Shown: in pieces, positions 43,840 through 52,733 of the stretch
Numbering within the stretch: the first letter of the stretch is position 1
Layout: the number at the start of each line of letters is the position of its first letter
Assembly: GCA_913030605.1 (NCBI GenBank)
Contig: CAJWEZ010000031.1
Coordinates: forward strand, 1-52,733
DNA from: an uncultured Spirochaeta sp.
GTDB taxonomy: Bacteria; Spirochaetota; Spirochaetia; DSM-27196; Alkalispirochaetaceae
Direction: 5' to 3'
DNA: 52,733 nucleotides
Notes under the pieces: model-generated
The model's input: the letters and a program-made list of their open reading frames with translations, nothing else
Databases searched by the model: none
Told to the model about the DNA's origin: nothing
Translations under genes and position numbers: made by a program

Positions 43840-44160
43840 ATGGAATTCGAAGTAACCCAGGACAATTTCGAGGAAACGGTGCTCAAGTCAGAGATCCCCG
43901 TGGTCGTCGACTTCTGGGCCCAGTGGTGTACGCCGTGCAAAATGGTCGAGCCCGTGCTCCACGAGATCGCCTCCGAGTACGACGGCAAGCTGGCGATCGG
44001 ACGGCTCAACGTGGACGAGCACGGCGAACTGGCGTCGCAGTACAGCATCGTCAGCATTCCGTCGCTGCTGTTGTTCAAGAACGGCGAAGAGGTAACCCAA
44101 CACATCGGTGCTGCGCCGAAGGAAACGATCGTCAAGTTTTTCGAACCTCACCTGGACTGA
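43840..44160 (+). CDS. trxA: thioredoxin with WCTPC active site
   Basis: 106 residues. VVVDFWAQWCTPCKMVEPVL holds the redox dithiol as Cys-Thr-Pro-Cys in place of the usual Cys-Gly-Pro-Cys; the cis-Pro loop is SIPSLLLFKNG. Normal thioredoxin length, no signal peptide, so cytoplasmic. The ATG at 43840 was chosen from homology and promoter position; the longer frame from 43726 lies inside trpA. Confidence 0.93.
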   Translation: MEFEVTQDNFEETVLKSEIPVVVDFWAQWCTPCKMVEPVLHEIASEYDGKLAIGRLNVDEHGELASQYSIVSIPSLLLFKNGEEVTQHIGAAPKETIVKFFEPHLD

Positions 44161-44184
44161 CACGGCCCCGGACGGTACACGATG

Positions 44185-45207
44185 TCACGGCACATAGTGC
44201 TCTGTCGTGTTCGGTGCACCCGGTGACGCGCTGCTTGTGGGCCCGATATGCCAGTCGAGCGGTGAGTCCGAGTCGGGCGCTCCCGGCGTTCGGTTGATCG
44301 ATCGCGTCGCCGTGCTGTCCTCAGGGTCGAACAGGTCCTCCGGGATGACCTCGTCGCCTGCCGTGTTCCAACTGCCGGCAGCGGTCAGTTCCTCCATCAT
44401 CTCCAGTTGCGACGCGAGTCCGAATCCCCTCAGCGGATCGGCGGCGTCGTAGCTCTTGGTCGTGTAGAGAATCGCGTCACCGACCGGGCCGCCGGGGAAC
44501 GGTGCGAGCGAGAGCGCTCCCGTCGTGTTCGGGATCCCGTCTCCACCGACGACCCAGAAATCCCATCCCCCCGGCGTTGCATCGCGACCGCCGCTGTCTG
44601 CGGAGTCCTCCGTTTCGTCGATTTCCTCGGGTATGCCTTCCGGTTTGAAGTGCACGACAAGAAACGCGCCGGCATCCACCTCCACCGCAGGGAACACAAA
44701 CCGGCTGTCCCACACCGTCGGTGTGCCCTCGTACAGCGTGAGGCCGCCGAGGTTGCCGGCCGCGGTCGTGCGGAGTTCGACCCAGTCGGTGTGGTTTCCG
44801 GATCCTTCGCATACGACCTCGTTAATGAGTACTGGTGGCAGGCGCGGATTGAGCCCGTAGAACGATACCAGCACCGACGAGATATTCCCGGCGACATCCT
44901 CGACCCGCGCGTCGATCCAGTACTCGGCACCCGGCTCCAGTGCCCCGCCGAGCTGCACCTCGAGACCGGCCCCGGTCCATCGCGATCCGGAGACAGACTG
45001 TTCCGGCGTAATCGCAATCTCCTGCAGGTTGACTTCCTCGTCGAACACCAGCGTCACCGCGTCCGTCGCCGTGGCACGAACGGCGGTCAGGACCGCCGGT
45101 TGCCAGTCGCCGTCGATCATCTCCGGGAGTTCCGGAACTCCCGAACAGCCGGCAGTCACCGTCGCAAGGCCGGCGAGGCACGCCGCAACCGTCCACCGTC
45201 GCATCAT
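44185..45207 (-). CDS. lipoprotein with Ig-like and lamin-tail domains
   Basis: 340 residues, start MMRRW after TAGGAGG. Lipobox at LATVTAGC. Residues about 30-115 resemble a bacterial Big-type domain (ATDAVTLVFDEEVNLQEI, YWIDARVEDVAGN). Residues about 120-335 resemble a lamin-tail domain: PVLINEVVCEGSGNHTDWVELRTTAAGNLGGLTLYEG and a distal end with NRTPGAPDSDSPLDWH and SSASPGAPN. Such proteins are often secreted or surface-anchored with unknown or nuclease-linked roles. No nuclease motif is seen here. The longer frame to 45336 lacks a ribosome-binding site. Confidence 0.8.
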   Translation of the reverse strand: MMRRWTVAACLAGLATVTAGCSGVPELPEMIDGDWQPAVLTAVRATATDAVTLVFDEEVNLQEIAITPEQSVSGSRWTGAGLEVQLGGALEPGAEYWIDARVEDVAGNISSVLVSFYGLNPRLPPVLINEVVCEGSGNHTDWVELRTTAAGNLGGLTLYEGTPTVWDSRFVFPAVEVDAGAFLVVHFKPEGIPEEIDETEDSADSGGRDATPGGWDFWVVGGDGIPNTTGALSLAPFPGGPVGDAILYTTKSYDAADPLRGFGLASQLEMMEELTAAGSWNTAGDEVIPEDLFDPEDSTATRSINRTPGAPDSDSPLDWHIGPTSSASPGAPNTTEHYVP

Positions 45208-45353
45208 GGGGATCCTCCTACCGGGAGAATACGCGCGGGAGACGCACAACGCTTGCCGGGGAGGCGCGGCGCTTACCGGGGCCATCCGTGGGCGCCGCGC
45301 CGGTTGCGACCGCGGCACGCGGAGACTATACTCCACTCCAGTGGAGGCGAGAC

Positions 45354-45974
45354 GTGGCTGAGAATCCCCTATTCGAAAAGTACGGTCAGACGGTTCGCGA
45401 CGGAACGGTCATCTTTCAGGAAGGCGAAGCCGGCGAGAAGATGTTCATCATCCAGTCCGGTGTCGTCCGGATAACCAAGAAGATCGACGGTCGTGACCAC
45501 CTCCTGGCGGAGCTCGGAAAGGGTGAATTTTTCGGCGAGATGGCGATCGTGTCCAACATCATGCGCTCCGCGACGGCGACCGCGTCCGGTCCGGTGGAAA
45601 TCCTGGCGTTCGACCGCCAGGGCTTTGAGGCGATGATCAGCAAGAACACCAAGATCGCCATGAGTGTTATCGACAAGCTGTCCAAACGTCTGCAGAATGC
45701 CAACGCCCAGATCCAGCAGCTGCTACGCCGAAACGAACGGAGCCTTGTGGCCCTGAACCTGTACAACCGGTTCATGGAGTGCGAGTCCGAAGACAAGGTT
45801 CTGACCTTCAACAAGACGGTCGAGGCGATCGCGCTGGAACTTCAGTCGCCGCAGGCGCTGATTTCGGAGATTATCTACGGATTTGACTCCGCTGGAATCT
45901 GCAAGATCGACGGCAACGCGGTACGTTTGAAGGATACGCGGCAACTCGTTGCCCTCGCCAGCGTGGAGGAATAG
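45354..45974 (+). CDS. cyclic nucleotide-binding (CRP/FNR-like) regulator
   Basis: 206 residues from GTG 45354, 6 nt after GTGGAGG. Residues about 10-125 form a cNMP-binding beta-roll (IFQEGEAGEKMFIIQSGVVRI, GKGEFFGEMAIVSN, RSATATA). The C-terminal ~80 residues could be a winged helix (TVEAIALELQSPQALISEIIYGF) but no canonical CRP recognition helix is obvious. Adjacent to glmS by 4 nt, so cotranscribed. Sensor for cAMP, c-di-GMP or another ligand; not determinable here. Confidence 0.8.
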   Translation: MAENPLFEKYGQTVRDGTVIFQEGEAGEKMFIIQSGVVRITKKIDGRDHLLAELGKGEFFGEMAIVSNIMRSATATASGPVEILAFDRQGFEAMISKNTKIAMSVIDKLSKRLQNANAQIQQLLRRNERSLVALNLYNRFMECESEDKVLTFNKTVEAIALELQSPQALISEIIYGFDSAGICKIDGNAVRLKDTRQLVALASVEE

Positions 45975-45978
45975 ATAC

Positions 45979-47802
45979 ATGTGCGGAATAATCGGATACT
46001 GCGGGCCCCGGGCGGCGGCCCCGATTCTCATTGAAGGACTCAAGCGGCTGGAGTACCGCGGATACGATTCCGCCGGCATTAACGTGGAGCACGATGGCGC
46101 CTTCCAGCTCATCAAACGGGCCGGCAAGATCAACGACCTCCGCGCCCACGTGCCGGAGGACCTGCCGGGCCATACCGGGATCGGCCACACCCGTTGGGCG
46201 ACCCACGGTTCGGTGACCGACACCAACGCCCATCCGCACACCGACCCGACCGGCGCGGTGACGATCGTCCACAACGGTATCATCGAAAACTATCAGGCCC
46301 TGAAGAACCGCCTCGAAGCGGAGGGACACGTCTTCGTCACCGAGACGGACTCGGAGGTGGTTGCCCACCTTGTCGCCGACATGTACGACGGCGACCTCGA
46401 GAAAGCGGTGAAGGAGGCGGTGAGCCTGGTCAAGGGCACGTACGGAATCGTGGCGATGCACATCGACGAGCCCGGCCACCTGGTCGGCGCACGCAACGGC
46501 TCCCCGCTCGTGCTCGGTGTCGGCGACGGCGAGATGTTTCTGGCCAGCGACGTAACGGCGATCATCGCGCACACCAAGCAGGTGGTGTACATCGAGGACG
46601 GCGAGGTTGTTTCGCTCACCGCCGACGGGTACCACACCACCGACCTGCGCAACAACACCGTGGTCAAGGAAATCGACCACGTCAGCTGGGAGCTCGAGGA
46701 GATCGAGAAGGCGGGTTTCCCGCACTTCATGGAAAAGGAGATTTTCGAGCAGCCGGAGTCGATCGCCCGGGCGCTGAAGGGGCGCATCGATCCGGAGTAC
46801 GCCACCGGGCACCTCGGGGGCCTTAACCTCACCAACCGAGAACTGCTCGACATCAATCGGGTCAAGATCCTGGCGGCGGGCACGAGCTATCACGCCGGCA
46901 TGGTCGCGGCGTACGTGCTGGAATCGCTGGCGCGCATTCCAGCGTCGGCGGAACTTGCCAGCGAGCTGCGCTACCGGAACCCGATCGTCGAGCGGAACAG
47001 CCTCTACTTCGCCACCAGTCAGTCCGGCGAAACCGCCGACACCCTCTACGCCATGCGCGAAGTCCAGCGAAAGGGTGGCCGCGTGCTCGGCATCTGCAAC
47101 GTCGTCGGGTCCACCATCGCCCGGGAGTCTGACGGCGGCGTGTACATTCACTCGGGGCCCGAAATCGCGGTCGCCAGCACCAAGGCGTTTACCAGTCAGC
47201 TGACGGCGCTGTACCTGTTCGCCCTGATCATGGGACGCATGCGCGACATGTCCTACGAGCAGGGTCGTCGCTTCGTTGAGGCCCTGGAGGCGGTGCCGCA
47301 GCAGATCCAGCAGATCCTGGACGACACGATGCCGATTCAGGCGCTGGCGCGGAAGTACGCGCGATGCGAGAACTTTCTGTTCCTCGGTCGCGGGATCAAC
47401 TACCCCGTGGCACTGGAAGCGGCGCTGAAGCTCAAGGAAGTGAGCTACATTCATGCCGAGGGGTACAGTGCCGCCGAGATCAAGCACGGCCCGATCGCGC
47501 TGATCAATCCGGATACCCCCTCCTTCTTCATCGTTCCCGACGACGGTCTGCGGGACAAGGTGATCAACAACATGAAGGAGGTAAAGGCGCGCAGCGGTCC
47601 GGTCATCGCGCTCGCGGTCGAAGGCGACCACGAGGTCGCGCTGATCGCCGACGATGTGATCTACGTTCCCAAGGCCAACGAACTGATGTACCCGTTCCTC
47701 ATGGTCGTTCCGACGCAGCTGTTCGGCTACTACTGCGCGCTGGAGCGCGGGTGCAACGTCGATCAGCCTCGGAACCTCGCCAAAAGCGTCACGGTGGAGT
47801 AG
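45979..47802 (+). CDS. glmS: glutamine-fructose-6-phosphate aminotransferase (isomerizing)
   Basis: 607 residues. MCGIIGYCG carries the N-terminal catalytic Cys. GATase II domain to about 220, then two SIS domains (AAGTSYHAG, SQSGETADT; FLGRGINYPVALEAALKLKE, EIKHGPIALI) and the C-terminal QPRNLAKSVTVE typical of GlmS. Makes glucosamine-6-phosphate for peptidoglycan and surface glycans. GGAGGAATAG upstream; no glmS ribozyme is possible because the preceding gene ends 4 nt before. Confidence 0.97.
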   Translation: MCGIIGYCGPRAAAPILIEGLKRLEYRGYDSAGINVEHDGAFQLIKRAGKINDLRAHVPEDLPGHTGIGHTRWATHGSVTDTNAHPHTDPTGAVTIVHNGIIENYQALKNRLEAEGHVFVTETDSEVVAHLVADMYDGDLEKAVKEAVSLVKGTYGIVAMHIDEPGHLVGARNGSPLVLGVGDGEMFLASDVTAIIAHTKQVVYIEDGEVVSLTADGYHTTDLRNNTVVKEIDHVSWELEEIEKAGFPHFMEKEIFEQPESIARALKGRIDPEYATGHLGGLNLTNRELLDINRVKILAAGTSYHAGMVAAYVLESLARIPASAELASELRYRNPIVERNSLYFATSQSGETADTLYAMREVQRKGGRVLGICNVVGSTIARESDGGVYIHSGPEIAVASTKAFTSQLTALYLFALIMGRMRDMSYEQGRRFVEALEAVPQQIQQILDDTMPIQALARKYARCENFLFLGRGINYPVALEAALKLKEVSYIHAEGYSAAEIKHGPIALINPDTPSFFIVPDDGLRDKVINNMKEVKARSGPVIALAVEGDHEVALIADDVIYVPKANELMYPFLMVVPTQLFGYYCALERGCNVDQPRNLAKSVTVE

Positions 47803-47810
47803 TTGCCGGC

Positions 47811-48353
47811 ATGGCGGGCGTGGCGCGAACCCTCCGGCACCGACCGGTGCTGGCAGCTCTCGTTCTCGCGCTCGCCGTGGTCTCCGGTGCACCCCGCGTG
47901 GTGGCACAGGAAACGGCGGCGACGAACGCATCGTACGCGTTCCTCGTCCGCCAGCCGGTCAGGGGGCGTGCGCTCCCGCTGCTGCCCGCCAACACTCTGG
48001 AGTACGTTGAGGCGAGCTACGACGTCGGCGGTGTGCAGATCGACGTGTTTGTGGTACCCGCCGGTACCCAGGCGGCGTACGAGGATCAGGCCGCACCCGT
48101 CGACTGGCGCAATGTCGCGTGTAACGCTGCGTCGCTCCAGGCGTTTTCCCGGGCGCCGAATACCAGGCCCCTGGTGAGGGTTGACGGCGCAGGGTACACG
48201 GTCTACATCTCCGGTGATATTCCGGACTCGCTCGTGTGCCGGTTTTCCGCCGTCTTCACCGAAACGTTCGAGTTCTTTCTCACCGCACTCAACCGGGATC
48301 TGGCCTCGGGACCGCCTCCAGAGTTTCCCGCGGTTCTCGAACTCGCGTCCTGA
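47811..48353 (+). CDS. secreted protein of unknown function
   Basis: 180 residues. N-terminal signal (VLAALVLALAVVSGAPRVVAQ) then a small domain with two Cys (NVACNAA, SLVCRF) that could form a disulfide. Short gap to glmS suggests cotranscription. I do not recognise the family. Confidence 0.6.
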   Translation: MAGVARTLRHRPVLAALVLALAVVSGAPRVVAQETAATNASYAFLVRQPVRGRALPLLPANTLEYVEASYDVGGVQIDVFVVPAGTQAAYEDQAAPVDWRNVACNAASLQAFSRAPNTRPLVRVDGAGYTVYISGDIPDSLVCRFSAVFTETFEFFLTALNRDLASGPPPEFPAVLELAS

Positions 48354-48424
48354 CTCGTCGTCACACCCTCCGGCGTCTCAACATCCTCCGCAATCGTGCC
48401 GACACACTCCGTAGAGGGGTATGT

Positions 48425-49561
48425 ATGAAACGGTACGTGCTAGCGTGGGTCGCTCTCGGCCTGCTCGTTGCCGGGGCCCGCGTGGCGGCGCAGGACGCCG
48501 ATGTGGACCGCGGTCCGGAAGAACTCGCCATCACCACTGACGATATTCGTATCGATCAGAGCATCGCCGGGGGGTACGACCTCTGGGTACGAAAGCGTCC
48601 CGGAATCTCTTCGATCCTGATCACCGAATCGACCGAGGCTCCCGATCGCCGGCCCACGACGTTCGCCTACCGCACTTCCGAGTACAACCCCGTGAACGGC
48701 GACGAACGTCGCATCCTGGATGGTGAATTTCTGCCGCAGGACGGCCGCTATTTCCTGGTGGACAGCACACCGGAGCCGGACGAACAGTTCGGCGAGGCGT
48801 TTCACGTGTTCATTCCCTACATCGTCGAATTCGGATACCCCGACACCCGGAACGGCGAGGTCATGGTTCTGGACGGGACCTACCTTAGCATTCGAGCTTT
48901 CGCAGAACCCTACGCCGACTACCGGGGCGCCTATCGGGACAATCCGTTCATCGTGCGGGTGGAACAGGCGCCGCTGGAAGGACCGCCGGAGGGCAACTTC
49001 ATGCCCGACACGGTGGATACGTTCAACGATATATCCCGGGAGAACGACGGCGAGTCGCGCTACAGCAGCGGACCGGAGGATACGCTCGATCAGATCGCGG
49101 CCCTGATTCCCGACGAGGGGGATTCGATCGACCTGGTCCTGGCACTGGACACCACCCAGAGCATGCGCGACGACATGCCGGTGCTTCGAGACAACCTTGT
49201 TGCGCTGTTGCAGGAAGAACTGGCCGGGTTCGACTCGTTCAGAATCGGCTTTCTCCTGTATCGCGACTACCTGGAGGACTACCTCGTTCGGCGCTATGAA
49301 TTCGTGGACACATTCCCGCTGGTGCAGGACCGTCTGAACCGGATCCGGGTCGCCGGTGGCCGGGATATCCCCGAAGCGGTCTACGAGGCGCTGTGGGCGT
49401 CCGTGGAGGGCTTTGACTGGGAGGCCCCGGAGCGTCGTATCATTCTGATCGGCGACGCTCCACCGCATCCGCGGCCGCGAGGAAGCGTCACCCGCGAGCG
49501 GGTCTTTGACCGCGCCCGCGAGCTCGGTATCTCGATCAACACGATCATTCTGCCACAGTAG
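48425..49561 (+). CDS. secreted von Willebrand factor type A protein
   Basis: 378 residues, signal peptide MKRYVLAWVALGLLVAGARV ending near AAQ. The C-terminal ~180 residues are a VWA domain: strand LVLALDTTQSM carries a MIDAS-like DxTxS, then FDSFRIGFLLYRDY and RRIILIGDAPPHP. The N-terminal ~190 residues are beta-rich and unassigned. VWA domains mediate metal-dependent protein contacts; here extracytoplasmic. Converges with the Xaa-Pro aminopeptidase. Confidence 0.8.
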   Translation: MKRYVLAWVALGLLVAGARVAAQDADVDRGPEELAITTDDIRIDQSIAGGYDLWVRKRPGISSILITESTEAPDRRPTTFAYRTSEYNPVNGDERRILDGEFLPQDGRYFLVDSTPEPDEQFGEAFHVFIPYIVEFGYPDTRNGEVMVLDGTYLSIRAFAEPYADYRGAYRDNPFIVRVEQAPLEGPPEGNFMPDTVDTFNDISRENDGESRYSSGPEDTLDQIAALIPDEGDSIDLVLALDTTQSMRDDMPVLRDNLVALLQEELAGFDSFRIGFLLYRDYLEDYLVRRYEFVDTFPLVQDRLNRIRVAGGRDIPEAVYEALWASVEGFDWEAPERRIILIGDAPPHPRPRGSVTRERVFDRARELGISINTIILPQ

Positions 49562-49568
49562 CGGGTGC

Positions 49569-51344
49569 TCAGAGACGGCGCGTGGCGTTCTCGAGCCACG
49601 CGCGGTCCTGTTCGTCCAGCGCCGACTCCAGGTGTTCCCGCACAACGCGGTGATACTCGTTCAGCCACTCCCGTTCGCCCGCGTCCAGCAGCTCAACATC
49701 CACCAGTCGCAGGTCGATCGGGCAGAGCGTCAGCGTCTCGAAGGACAGGAACTCGCCGAACTCTCCGCCGCCCGCTGCCCGCACAGCCATGAGATTCTCG
49801 ACCCGGATCCCGTAGTGTCCCTCACGATACAGTCCCGGCTCGTTTGACACGACCATACCCGGCTCCAGCGCGACGCTGCCTTTGCCGGGGGCGATCCGCT
49901 GCGGGCCTTCGTGGACGTTCAGCACGAACCCGACGCCGTGCCCCGTCCCGTGCCCGAACGTCCGGTGGTGCATCCACAGTGGTGATCGGGCAACGGCATC
50001 GACGTCCTGCCCGGAGGTGCCCTGTGGCATGTGCAGCCGCGCGAGGGCGATGTGCCCCTTGAGCACAAGCGTGAAGTCCTCGCGCTCCTCCTCCGTCGGT
50101 GATCCCACGGCAACAGTCCGGGTGATGTCGGTGGTGCCGTCGAGGTAGTGGGCCCCGGAATCGATCAGGTAGACTCCGCGGGACCCGAAGGTCGCCGGCG
50201 ACGCAGGGTCGTAGCTGTAGTGTACGATTGCGCCGTTTTCCGCCCAGCCGGAGATATAGTTGAAGCTGTCGCTGATGTAGCGCGAATCCTCAGCGCGCAG
50301 CGCCCCGAGTTTTCGGGCCGCCCGCCCTTCGTCCAGCGGGTCCCCGGCCGCGGCGTGGCGATCGAGCCATGCCAGGAAACGCACCATGGCCACGCCGTCG
50401 CGGACCATCGCATTTCGAATGTGCCCGAGCTCCACCGCGTTCTTCCGGGCCTTCATCAGGGTGGTGGGTTGACTGTGCTCGAGCACGTCGGCACCCGAGA
50501 GCGCGTCCCGGACGTACCAGCTCACGCGGTCGGGGTCGACCAGGACCGTGCCGGTCAGCGTCTTCAGCGCCTGCTCAAAGGCGTCATACGCATCGACGGT
50601 AACGTGCGCGGATCTCAGCTGTCGAACCGCATCGTCCCGCAGGCGGGAGGCGTCGGTGAACAGCGTTGCGTCGGTGGCGGTGACGATTGCGTACGCGAGG
50701 AACAGGGGATTGAACGCGACGTCGCTTCCCCGCAGATTAAAGAGCCAGGCGATATCGTCAAGCGTTGTGATCACATGCGCGGTGGTCCCGGTGTTCTGCA
50801 TCTCGATCCGAACCCGACGCAGGCGCTCGGAGACGGGCTCGCCGGTGTACTCCTCATCAAGGGGCCATACCGGCTCGGACGGCAGGTCGGGGCGGTCGAG
50901 CCAAACAGACTCCATCGGATCCCCCGCCGGAACGAGCTCGATCCCCGCCCGCTGCAATCGCCCCGCCAGGAGCCGCATGTCGGTCACCGTAATGAGCCGG
51001 CTGTCCACGCCGACCCGTGCCCCTCGAGGGAGGTTGTGCGCCAGCCAGTCCGGATACTCGGTGGCTCCGGCGACTCCGGACCGGTGCAGGACGAACTCCG
51101 TTCCCTGCAGTGCCCGCTCCCCGGCGATAAAGTAGCGGGAATCGGTCCACAGGCCGGCGCGATCCGCGGTGACGACTACGGTACCGGCGGAGCCGGTGAA
51201 CCCACTGAGATACGCTCGGGACTGGTACCGGGGGGGCGTGTACTCGCCCTGGTGAGGATCGGCGCTCGGCACGATAACCGCGTCGAGCCCCTTCGATTGG
51301 ATACTGTCGCGGAGCCGTGAGACTCGCTGGGAGGTCGTACTCAT
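49569..51344 (-). CDS. pepP: Xaa-Pro aminopeptidase, three-domain M24B type
   Basis: 591 residues. Two creatinase-like N-terminal domains (SQRVSRLRDSIQSKGLDAVIV, SADPHQGEYTP; LWTDSRYF) and the M24 pita-bread domain with metal ligands in LIDSGAHYLDGTTDITRT, HGTGHGVGF, VVSNEPGLY and GIRVENL. The length and YISGW...HY segments match the larger, XPNPEP1-like enzymes, not the short E. coli PepP. Cytoplasmic, removes N-terminal residues before Pro, which fits peptide scavenging with the Opp system. Start at ATG 51344, 7 nt after an extended -10 box; longer frame (to 51608) lies in the rRNA leader. Confidence 0.93.
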   Translation of the reverse strand: MSTTSQRVSRLRDSIQSKGLDAVIVPSADPHQGEYTPPRYQSRAYLSGFTGSAGTVVVTADRAGLWTDSRYFIAGERALQGTEFVLHRSGVAGATEYPDWLAHNLPRGARVGVDSRLITVTDMRLLAGRLQRAGIELVPAGDPMESVWLDRPDLPSEPVWPLDEEYTGEPVSERLRRVRIEMQNTGTTAHVITTLDDIAWLFNLRGSDVAFNPLFLAYAIVTATDATLFTDASRLRDDAVRQLRSAHVTVDAYDAFEQALKTLTGTVLVDPDRVSWYVRDALSGADVLEHSQPTTLMKARKNAVELGHIRNAMVRDGVAMVRFLAWLDRHAAAGDPLDEGRAARKLGALRAEDSRYISDSFNYISGWAENGAIVHYSYDPASPATFGSRGVYLIDSGAHYLDGTTDITRTVAVGSPTEEEREDFTLVLKGHIALARLHMPQGTSGQDVDAVARSPLWMHHRTFGHGTGHGVGFVLNVHEGPQRIAPGKGSVALEPGMVVSNEPGLYREGHYGIRVENLMAVRAAGGGEFGEFLSFETLTLCPIDLRLVDVELLDAGEREWLNEYHRVVREHLESALDEQDRAWLENATRRL

Positions 51345-51351
51345 GGCGGCG

Positions 51352-51360
51352 ATTGTAGCA
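51352..51360 (-). promoter_or_regulatory. extended -10 promoter of pepP (leaderless arrangement)
   Basis: Minus strand TGCTACAAT with 7 nt to the ATG. No good -35 box at normal spacing, which an extended -10 can tolerate. Confidence 0.55.
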
Positions 51361-51404
51361 CATGCGATGCCCGCGTTTTTTGTCACCAGTTTTTTCAAAA
51401 GCTG

Positions 51405-51433
51405 TTGACCAACATGGGTCCGTCTGGTATGTT
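51405..51433 (+). promoter_or_regulatory. rRNA promoter P1
   Basis: TTGACC (51405-51410), 17-nt spacer, TATGTT (51428-51433). Confidence 0.7.
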
Positions 51434-51565
51434 CCTCCTCACGCCGCAGGGACAACGTCGGAACGACGGACGCCACGCGGCGGCAACCTGGAGAGCGCAT
51501 CGTACTGCGGTGCTTCTCCGGCCAGCTGAGGCGCCGACACCGACAGCGGAAACGCTGCACGGGGC

Positions 51566-51595
51566 TTGACACTGGGAACGGTGATCGAGTAGGAT
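51566..51595 (+). promoter_or_regulatory. rRNA promoter P2
   Basis: TTGACA (51566-51571), 18-nt spacer, TAGGAT (51590-51595), about 180 nt before 16S. Confidence 0.7.
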
Positions 51596-51675
51596 AGGCG
51601 CCCGTCACTCAAGCGGCATTGAGGAAAATCACACGTGTGAGGCACGGTGATTGAGATGCGCGCGGAGGGTGAGCG

Positions 51676-51687
51676 AGCTCTTTCACA
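51676..51687 (+). promoter_or_regulatory. boxA-like rRNA antitermination site
   Basis: AGCTCTTTCACA matches 10 of 12 bases of the classical boxA (TGCTCTTTAACA) and lies downstream of both promoters in the transcribed leader. Confidence 0.65.
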
Positions 51688-51777
51688 TGGAATAGGGAAG
51701 GGAAGGACGCGTAGAGAAGAAGCGGGTTCTGTTAATTTACTTGACGTGAATTGATCGGCTCTTCGGAGCCGAATTAT

Positions 51778-52733
<956 letters not shown>

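Larger units (their letters stand above)
51345..51777. other. 433-nt region between pepP and 16S: rRNA promoters and leader
   Basis: Contains the pepP -10 box (TACAAT on the minus strand, 51352-51357, extended TGC), two rRNA promoters, a 12-bp palindrome TCACACGTGTGA (51629-51640), a boxA-like site and a small hairpin TCGGCTC-TTCG-GAGCCGA (51755-51772) just before 16S. No credible coding sequence. Confidence 0.7.

Noticed and set aside
45930..45979. glmS ribozyme/riboswitch
   Set aside because: Only 4 nt lie between the upstream gene and glmS, so there is no room.
45871..47931. 686-codon open frame opposite glmS on the minus strand
   Set aside because: Antisense shadow produced by high-GC codon usage; its translation is low-complexity Arg/His/Val/Gly with no motif, while the plus strand encodes a complete GlmS.

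Overview
The window is high-GC bacterial chromosome from a free-living spirochaete, preceded by about 2.1 kb of foreign, AT-rich phage DNA that was probably joined by misassembly. The spirochaete call rests on three things. The window ends in a spirochaete-like 16S rRNA gene. It has outer-membrane proteins ending in Phe next to Rsb/SpoII-type regulators. Its gene order (rplM, rpsI, eno, acyltransferase, oppABCDF, large TPR protein), as I recall it, matches the Borrelia burgdorferi BB0326-BB0344 neighbourhood. The high GC content and a complete tryptophan operon point to a free-living Spirochaetales member, not a host-restricted one.

Layout. 1-2080: T4-like (cyanophage-type) virion genes. 2090-2278: a sliver of a short-chain dehydrogenase. 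2279-2908: the catalytic end of a SpoIIE/RsbU phosphatase. These three pieces are fused in one reading frame and should not be read as one gene. 2929-5268: partner-switching genes (STAS-kinase fusion, STAS protein, unknown protein). 5419-6537: outer-membrane beta-barrel. 6692-11957: pcrA/uvrD, a degenerate aminotransferase-like gene, two small membrane proteins, rplM-rpsI and recX. 12015-13279: a response regulator with an N-terminal DNA-binding domain, a lone receiver and acylphosphatase. 13348-18857: small secreted protein, enolase, prolyl-tRNA synthetase, UPF0158-GNAT protein, PlsC-like acyltransferase. 19030-24926: oligopeptide ABC transporter oppA-BCDF. 24968-30019: PH-like membrane protein, CBM48-like secreted protein and a 1185-residue TPR membrane protein (candidate flagellar-collar FlcA). 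30074-36865: ilvE, manC, a helical protein, a porin-like protein, a secreted protein and a single-stranded DNA-binding protein. 36918-44160: trp operon trpL-E-(GD)-(CF)-B-A followed by thioredoxin. 44185-51344: lamin-tail lipoprotein, cNMP-binding protein, glmS, two secreted proteins and an Xaa-Pro aminopeptidase. 51405-52733: rRNA promoters, boxA and the first ~956 nt of 16S rRNA.

Two signals stand out. First, upstream of trpE there is a complete transcription attenuator with a short leader peptide containing three tandem Trp codons. Second, about ten transcription units, including trpL, trxA, pcrA, proS, oppB, ilvE and pepP, have a -10 box only 6-9 nt before the start codon and no usable ribosome-binding site. 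This implies widespread leaderless mRNAs. Other genes in the same window have strong Shine-Dalgarno sites.
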